The translations under genes were made by a program, and so were the position numbers. Source: Reclinomonas americana ATCC 50394 (taxonomy: Eukaryota > Jakobida > Jakobea > Jakobida). From it: 20,487 bases of DNA. Within the stretch, counting starts at the first letter, position 1, and the number at the start of each line of letters is the position of its first letter. Below are positions 1 to 7,282 of the stretch, one piece after another. Under the pieces are notes generated by a model. The model saw only the letters and a program-made list of their open reading frames with translations. It was not told the DNA's origin and ran no database searches. The stretch lies in the NCBI GenBank assembly GCA_048213135.1, contig PS015472.1:1-20487 (forward strand), read 5' to 3'.

Positions 1-2419
1 GGAGTGAGCAAGAGTATGCGAGCAGCAAAACAGCTGACGTACCGCTTTTGCTGAGGACGAGATCAGCCGTTCAAGGTCGACTTGCGGAAGAAGCTGAGGG
101 ACGTGGGCCGGCGGTGCCAATCGTCCCGGCGGTGCTGGCGGGTACGGGTGGTGCGGTTGTGGTGGAGGTGGTGGCGGTGGCAGTGGCACAGGGTTTGCAG
201 GGGCAACAGATACCACACCAAAGCGTATTGGCGAGCCGTCCTTATTAAGCGGCACGTCATAGATATCGCGCGCCTTGGCCACCTCTGGTTGTGGTCGTCG
301 AAGCGACAAAAACGGATTGGAGGGGCTCGCCGGCGATTGCAGTGACTTGGGTGACGCCGGCGACGGTGATGACGCCTGCTGAGCGAACGGACCGGTCGGC
401 AGTGGAGATGACACGGGTGACGAGATCGCCGCCAGCGCCGACACTACAGCGTCACCAACCTCCTCCGACTTCTTCTCCTCCGGTTCCCACTCGCTGCGAA
501 CGCTGTCGACAAGACTCCGCAGCGACTGTAGCGCCTCGCCGAAGCCGCCAGTGCGCTCATTCACCTGGCCGATGCGCTCCAAGCTGCGCCGCAGGGAGAC
601 CAATAGATCGCCGTGTGACGTTGGTGGAGCGCGCTCCATCTGAGCGCAGTGGGCGGGTGAGTACCACATCGCATGTCGCACACTCACCATGCAAGCTTCT
701 CACCTTGGGCAACTGCGGTGGCGGGAGTGTGTGCACTGGGCGCGCCTCCTCTCGTCGACCCAGCGCTGGCATGGGAAACTGCAGCGCTGGAGAATTGAAG
801 AACTTGCTGCCACTTGACGACGCCGAGCCACCCGCCGCCGCCGTCGGAACCCCACTTGACGACGCCGAACTGCCGCCGGCACCAAACGAGGAGGGAGAAC
901 TGAAGTGCAGCAGGAGAACATTGCGCAGCTGGTTGAAGCCGAAGCGCGGCGTGCCAAGAAGTGCCCGCAGAGGTGGATCGCACACCACCATCTCCCTGGC
1001 CGAGTACAAGTTGTTCTGCTCAATGTACCGCCCGAGCCACCTGCCAGCACCGGCCACGAGGATCAGTTAGGAGTGAAGCTTGCGCAATGCATTTCATATC
1101 CCCCCACTCACCGAAACACTTGCTGGTACGTACACGGACCTCGCTGATAGCCAGGCACGTACTTGGACAAGAACGCCGACAGCTGCGGGCCAACCAACAC
1201 CTTCTCCGACGAACCCTCATTCGCCTCCTCCATGGCCTCCACATTCTCTTCCTCGTCGTCGCTGGCGTCGGCAGCCTTCAGCTCGTCCTCCGTCTGCGCC
1301 GAGTCAGCAAGGCATACAAGAGAGAGAGAGAGAGAGAGAGATTGCAGAGAGACGCAACGAGATCGGGCTTGGCGCTCCACGTGCCGGGAGGCGACTCGAC
1401 GGCCACCTGCGGCAGCGTGTGCGTCCACACCGGTGGATCCACATTGTACTCCTTGACGAGACGATCGTGTGGCGTCGGCCCCAGCTCTCGCAGTCGATTC
1501 AGCAGGTTGCACGCCAACGCCATCCCACTCTGCGTTCCGAAAAACAAGCCATACGCCTCCCGACTGCCTGCCGCTGCGCGCACAACGCGGAAAAAAACAC
1601 AAAGCATGACTCTCTCACAAACAAGCGACGCCATGATGATGCCCAGCTTACCATCAACATCCAGCATCGTAGTCACACGAATGAGCTCCTCCGAGCGCAC
1701 CTTGAGTGTCGACAGCGAGCCTCGCGACTCCTCCAGCACATGCACCTTGGGCATTCTCCACGACGGTTTCCCCGACTCGTCCCCTCCCAATGACTCCACC
1801 GTCGCCGGCAACAGGCCCACATTCTGCATCGCCACCAGCGTGGCACTGGCTGGTGGTGGCTTGGGCACTGGAAACTCACGTGTCGGCATGTGCAACACCA
1901 GCACCGCGACATCGATCTTGAGTGCGGCCGCCACTCGCTCACGCAAATGCCGAACACTGCGCGCGTACTGACGCACAACGGTGCCATTCGGCAACAGCAC
2001 TAGCACGCTGACCAGTGGCCCTGTGCCCAGTGAGAGAGAGAGAGAGAAGTGTCAGCGGTGGAATGGACTCTTGACTCCTCACACACTCATGCATTGTGTG
2101 TGCATGTCACGCAACAATCAGGGTCGTCTAGAACAGGTGGAGGTGCTGGTTGCGCGGGTGCTGGTGGTGCTGGCATGTTGACACCAAAGCGAGGCGGAGG
2201 TGGAGCGGGAACGGGGGGCGCTTGTGGGCGGCCAAACATCAGCTGATGTGGTGCCTGTACAGGCTGTGCTAGCCGTGGTGCCGGTACAGGTTGTGGTAGC
2301 TGTGGTGGCTGCGGGCGAGGTCCATTGTCCTCGTTTTCGTTGGGTGATGCTGCGCGTTGCATGCGACTCGACTTGACTTTGTTTGTCTGTCGTCCGTCAC
2401 GCAATGACGTGCGGGACAT
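1..2419 (-). CDS. SWIB/MDM2-fold domain protein, proline-rich, partial (gene A)
   Basis: Exons in transcription order: 2419-2116, 2020-1652, 1573-1359, 1293-1112, 1040-704, 639-43, then a donor GTACGT at 42 running off the left edge. All joins keep phase, giving 668 residues with the C-terminus missing. Residues 1-100 are proline-rich. Residues about 105-300 hold a conserved-looking region starting VLVLLPNGTVV, which I cannot assign. An acidic linker precedes a SWIB/MDM2 fold at about 328-403: TYQQVFRWLGRYI, then NNLYSAREMVVCD, LRALLGTPRF and a final LLLHF. The LGxYI...LY...V.C...L..L.G...F pattern is that of the SWIB/MDM2 superfamily. Downstream are Ser/Gly-rich and Pro-rich stretches. Other in-frame ATGs lie at 2434 and 2362, so the start is uncertain. 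SWIB proteins act in chromatin remodelling, MDM2 proteins in p53 ubiquitylation; any RING would lie off-window. The domain call is fairly secure, the cellular role is not. Confidence 0.72.
1319..1340. repeat. (GA)n microsatellite in gene A intron 3
   Basis: Eleven GA units on the plus strand, so (CT)n in the sense strand of gene A. It sits between the GTTGCG donor at 1358 and the acceptor at 1294 and probably serves as a polypyrimidine tract. Confidence 0.9.
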
Positions 2420-2478
2420 TAGTGAAGCCGGCATGCAAGATGCAAGTTGCGAGTGTGCTTGTCTAGTACGTTCATTAA

Positions 2479-4786
2479 TTATGTGCACACGCTCTTGAAG
2501 CCCATTCTTCCGCCAATCTCAAGGTCGTTGAGCACCTGCGCGCGCTGCGTGTGAGCAGCTGCATGCAGAGAGTTACCGGCATACACGAACACGCAACTGT
2601 ACGAATTCCAGTGTACACCATGAGGCACGTGGAGGCGGCGATGAGGGAGCCGATGACGAGGACGACGGCGCTCTGCTTGCGGTACTTCTTCACCACGTAG
2701 CCAATGGCCATGTTGCCGATCAGAGCGGAGAAGAGACCGGCGAAAAAGTACACGATACCGAAACCGAGTGGCATGCGACCGAGGCTGATGAACTGGAAGG
2801 TGGCCGACGAGGCGGTGAACCCCTGCAGCGTTTGTGCACAAGTGAGAGTCGCAGTAAATAAGGCAACAGACAGAAGAGGGGGCGGGACGGGACGCAACAA
2901 TCATGAGCGCGGCGGTGGCCGAGGCCACTTGCGGATTGACGCCCAAGTACAACAGGATTGGACCCTTGATCATGCCGCCACCAATGCCCAGCAGACCGGC
3001 GATGACTCCCGCAAACACCGAGAGAGCGGGAAGCACGAACAGATTGCGTCGTGTCCACTTGATGTCTGACGACTGCGTGCGCAGGTCAGTTTTCTGCTGC
3101 AAGGCAGCAAAGAAAAAACATCAACGCGACAAACCAGCGACGGATAGCCGATGCTTATCTGCACAACAACAATAACAGCACGCATGTGGGGGTGGGGCAA
3201 CAACAAAGATCACAGTGACATGAGCAAGAACGAAACCTTCAGGTCATGCTCGCGGATGAGACGGCGGCCAACAAACCACGTGATGCCGACGAGGACCGGC
3301 ACCGAGAGCAGCACGAGAACCCAGTACAGCGGACTGCAGCTGGCCACTCCAAGCACACTCGGTGCTGGCGTCGTGCCTCAGCACACAGCAAACGAACAGA
3401 TACAGCGCGTGCAAGCCACAACGCACCACCGTGACCGCCCTTGAGCATCATCAGAGTAAAGACCACCACCCACGAAATGCCGAGGAGCAGCAGCTTGTCC
3501 CACGGTGTCTTGCTCTCCTTGACCTTTAGTTTGGTGACTTGCGGGTTCTCCACTGCGGCGAGTGGTGCAGGTGAGCGGAGGAGAAAAAGTCCATTTCACC
3601 CCTCGTGCACACGCAACAAATGAGCGGCTCGTCGTCCGACAGATCGTCGTCGTCGTCGGCGGTCGACGTGACCGACCCCGACGACGCCAGCAGCTTCTTG
3701 CCGTCATTGGTGCCCTTCTTGGCGGCCACCACCTGCATCTCGGTCTCGGCCTTGGCACGAGCCGCGGCAGCCGTGCGCTCTACCGCCAAGACCAGCCAAC
3801 CAACATCAGAAAACGATTGCGCAGAAGCGAGAGCAGCGCGCATGGAGCGGAGCAGCACCTTTGCGATGCAGCTGCACGCCCTTCTCGATGGTCTTCCACG
3901 CCGAGAAGCCCAGCACACCGAGCAGGAGAATAACGACGAGCCAGGTGGGGAACATGACGTTGAGGAAGACGCCGAGCGTGGTGCCGAGCAGTGTCGACGG
4001 CTCCAACACCAGTGCCGTTCCTGCACCACAACTCGCGGTCAGCAGAAGACCACCGTGCCTCCCTTCCTCAACGCCACACGCACGCACCATAATCGATGAG
4101 TGGGCGGTCGGCCTCGGGATGGCGCTGCCACACGTTGAGCGAAAAGTTCCCGATGGAACCACCAAAGATGGCCACGGTCGACAGCGCCACCGCCAGGCCC
4201 GTCGAGTACTGGCCCACCAGCAAGAAGATGGGAATGAACAGGCCTCCGCCACCAATGCCACCGGCACCGGCAAACGCACCACCCACAAACATGCACTGTG
4301 TGACAGTCAGCAGCGATTGGAACACACGCCACCTTTTTTGCTCGCAGCTTGCTCACCACCAGAGCAACAATATCGCGTGTGGTGAACGGCAGCAGTCGCT
4401 TCACATCGCACACGCCTGCGTAGCAGAGCTCCACGTTGGGGCAGTCATCGGCCACGTCTTCATCGCACAGGCTGTTTGTTAAACCCCCGTGAGAAGAATG
4501 CATGCTTTCTTTTGTATGTGTGTGATCACATTGGCACACACCTGCAGACTGCGGTGTTGTTTGAGGCGCGACAAGGCATGTGATTGCAGTCGTGCCACGT
4601 GCTACATGCGTCGCCTGCTGCACCGTCGCCCCAACCAACATCTGTTGATTGCACGCGAGTGTGAGTGAGAATGCATGTGTGCGAGCGGAAGAATGCATGC
4701 ATGCAACTGTCAGCATGCGCGACACTGATGCAGCATGCGGCGATGAGGATGAGGAGTATGACCACGGTGGAGTGCCGTGGTGTCAT
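2479..4786 (-). CDS. TauE/SafE-family membrane transporter with Cys-rich ectodomain (gene B)
   Basis: Eleven exons: 4786-4708, 4641-4542, 4471-4357, 4295-4088, 4020-3859, 3779-3618, 3552-3427, 3364-3237, 3096-2899, 2822-2598, 2544-2479. They join in frame to 522 residues ending in TAA. The N-terminus is a signal peptide (core VVILLILIAACC). A short ectodomain with eight cysteines follows, ending CYAGVCDVKRLLPF. The first half-repeat opens with GAGGIGGGGLFIPI and the second carries GLLGIGGGMIKGP, the paired glycine motifs of the sulfite-exporter/TauE-SafE family. About eight hydrophobic segments are visible, with an acidic cytosolic loop (DDDDDLSDDE) between the halves. The family exports sulfite, sulfoacetate or related organic anions; the substrate here is unknown. 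The C-terminus GGRMGFKSVC matches eukaryotic members. ATG 4786 is chosen because it gives the signal peptide. Four of ten introns start GTTGCR. The stop lies about 60 bp from the start of gene A. Confidence 0.88.
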
Positions 4787-4908
4787 CGCTCTCACACAAC
4801 AAGAAAAGGCAAGGGACGAGGACTTTCACTCGTGATTGCTTTCATTCCGACGTTCAAAAATGAGGAGGGGGGTTGAATTAATAAGCGGGGGGTGGAAGAA
4901 AGAGGCGC

Positions 4909-5929
4909 TTAGCTGCGGGCAGCGTAGTACTCGTGCACCTTGGGGTGCGCGTGTGCCTTCTCGTGCACAGTCATGAGGTGCGAGTAGCTGTCGGCAATGG
5001 TGGTGGGGATGTGGTCGAGGTTGCCCGACTGCATGCGCATCAAAGACAACAACATCAGCGACAGAAAGAAGGAAAGGAGGGAGGGAGGAGGCGCAGTATG
5101 CACCTTGATGGCGTCAATCGACTGCATAATGTACAGATCGGCGACGGTGATGTTCTCGCCGACGGCGTAGCCACTGCCCGTGGTGTTGAGCGCGAGGATC
5201 TCCTCCAGTCCGCGCAGCAGCGTGGGGATGTCCTTCGCGGCCAGCTCCTCGCGCATGGCCTTCTTCTTCTCCGGATCCTGCTCCTTGAACGACGGACCCA
5301 TGCGGTAGCTGCAACATGCAACAACAATGGTGAGTCTCTCTCATGGAGTGAGGCCAAGCAAGAACACAGCAGTGTGCAACGCAACAAGAGGTCGTGGAAC
5401 GCATCGAGCAGCTCGTCCACGCGCAGCTGGGCGAGGTCGTCGCTGGGGTACAAGCCCACCTGCTTGGCCACGTATCTGCGCACCAAAAAAACAACACAAA
5501 CAGTCAAAAACAAGAAAAAAACGCGGAGAATTACATGCATTATTGCATGCATTGTCATCTCTCACTCACCGAGCAATAGGGATGCTCTGCGTGTACTTGA
5601 CGCCGTTCACCTACACAGTGTGCACAACAGTGAGCATGGCGCAGTGTGCGTGCACACACAGAGAGAGAGGAAAGACGCAACGTGCAGCTCGGGCAACGCG
5701 TTGAAGCGCACCTCGCCGGCGGCCTTGCGGCGGCCAAACTCCTCAAAGGAGATACGCTCTGTGCGTGTGTGCGCGCGCGCCTTCAGTGAGACACAGAGAG
5801 AGTGAGAGAGAGAGGAGAGCGAGAGAGGGGCAAACCATCCTCAAACGAGATGCCACCAATGTGGAACAGCAGGCGCGCAAGCTCAGCGCGGCCCGGGAAC
5901 GGGAAGTAAGTCAACTTGTACTCAGCCAT
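4909..5929 (-). CDS. Sigma-like glutathione S-transferase, copy 1 (gene C)
   Basis: Six exons: 5929-5836, 5758-5682, 5610-5570, 5475-5386, 5308-5104, 5028-4909. The joined frame is 208 residues, the usual length of a cytosolic GST. The N-terminal thioredoxin-like domain begins YKLTYFPFPGRAE, with Tyr8 as the expected catalytic residue of Tyr-type (sigma, alpha, mu, pi) enzymes; TQSIPIARYVA is the glutathione-binding Ser-containing segment (QS pair). The C-terminal helical domain has the N-capping motif ENITVADLYI. The reaction would be glutathione conjugation, peroxide reduction or isomerisation in the cytosol; the substrate cannot be told. It is a tandem paralogue of gene D, in the same orientation: exons 1-3 have identical lengths (94, 77 and 41 nt) in both, while later introns differ. 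Introns 2 and 4 start GTTGCG. Confidence 0.92.
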
Positions 5930-6240
5930 GGAAGAAGAAGAAGGAGTGGTGGTCAGCGCTCACGAGAACACAAAAGAATGTTGGAATAATCAAAATTGCG
6001 CACGCGCTGCGATATTTCTCCGAGCGAGCTCCGAGGTCGGAGTGCATGCAATGCCGGCTCGCGCTTGCTCGCTGCGTGCGAGAGCGAGCACTCCCGGTCG
6101 CACGGATGCGAGCATTTATTTCGGGTCTACGTGGCACACACACATGAACGGGAATGAAAAAGAAACGAACGGATCAGGATTTGCAAGCACATTTCACTCG
6201 CTGGCACGTGCACACAATTTGCCAGAGCTTCCCCTCGAGC
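5930..6240. promoter_or_regulatory. Intergenic region between the GST genes, with inverted repeats
   Basis: No gene seen in 311 bp. It must hold the 3' end of gene D and the promoter of gene C. A cluster of inverted repeats lies at about 6019-6100: ctccgaggtcggag, and gctcgc/gcgagc arms around tgctcgctgcgtgcgaga. The G/C-rich cluster is followed by gcatttatttcggg. Function is inferred only. Confidence 0.4.
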
Positions 6241-7165
6241 TCACTTTGCGTGCATGGCCTTCCACTCCTGCACTTTGGGGTGCTCCGCCACGCGATTGAC
6301 AATGCTGATGATGAGCGGGTAATCGTCGGCAATGGTCGCCGGCATGCCCTCGATGCGTCCGCCACGCAAATAGTTAATGTTTTGCGCCAGCCACAAGTCA
6401 GCCACGGTCATGTTCTCGCCCACGGCCCACCCGCTGCGCGTGGGATTCGTCGAGAGGATCTGCTCGACTCCGCGCAGGCAGTTGGGCACGTCCACGGTCA
6501 CGGCGGTGGCCAGGCGCGTTTTGCGCACCTCGGGATCCTTCTCGTGCACCGCCGGTGAAATGCGGTACACAATGTCGTGCAGCGCGTCCAGCAGCTCATC
6601 CACGCGGAATGCCTCCATTCTGTGCACGAGAAGGTTAGCCGGAAGAGAGAGAGAGAGAGGGAGAGGAGAAGAGGAGAAGACGAAGAGAAGAGCGCGCGCA
6701 ACGGATCCTCTGGGTACAAGTGGGCGAGACGAGCAGCAAAGCTGCACAAGAGGCGCGTTCAGTCAGAGAGGGCGGTGAGTGGAGAGACACTCGTACACAG
6801 AGGGGGGACGCACCGTGCCATTGGCACACACTGAGTGAACTTGACGCCGTCGACCTGCAGCTTGCTCACTCAGTCTCAAAATGTGCATTTTGCATCTCTG
6901 ACTCTCTCACACGCACAATCATCTCTGGCACTTGGCCGAAACGCAGTTCACCAGCGGCCTTGCGACGCGCAAACTCCTCAAACGAAATGCGTTCTGTGAA
7001 GTGCGTGTGTGTGTGTGTGTGTGATCGGAACAATGCACACAATGGTCGCCTGACAACAACGCGACGCATACCATCCTCAAACGGAATGTCGCCCAGGAAG
7101 AGCGCAAGGCGAGTGACCTCCACACGGCCGGGGAAGTCAAAGTATGTGACCTTGATTTCAGACAT
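6241..7165 (-). CDS. Sigma-like glutathione S-transferase, copy 2 (gene D)
   Basis: Five exons: 7165-7072, 6993-6917, 6854-6814, 6741-6703, 6619-6241, joining in frame to 209 residues. The N-terminal domain starts IKVTYFDFPGRVE with Tyr8 in the catalytic place. The glutathione-site pair seen as QS in gene C is QC here (VKFTQCVPMAR), so Ser is replaced by Cys at a position that normally contacts the glutathione gamma-glutamyl group. The C-terminal domain has ENMTVADLWLAQ. With gene C it forms a head-to-tail tandem pair separated by 311 bp, and the two proteins align almost without gaps. The last intron (6702) starts GTTGCG and is absent from gene C. Cytosolic glutathione chemistry is expected; a divergent substrate range is possible given the Ser-to-Cys change. 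Confidence 0.91.
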
Positions 7166-7282
7166 CGGGGACGGCGACGACGATGATGATTCCGCAAGAG
7201 TGTAGCAAACAGGATGATTAGCGGACAAGCCGCAATGGAACAACGTCGCCACCGCGCATGTTTTTATGTTGCTACGGGCGAC

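Noticed and set aside
291-1971. Long plus-strand frames over gene A
   Set aside because: They are Arg/Ser/Pro/Thr-rich shadows of G/C-rich minus-strand exons and contain no domain, whereas the minus strand gives a SWIB fold and phase-consistent exons.
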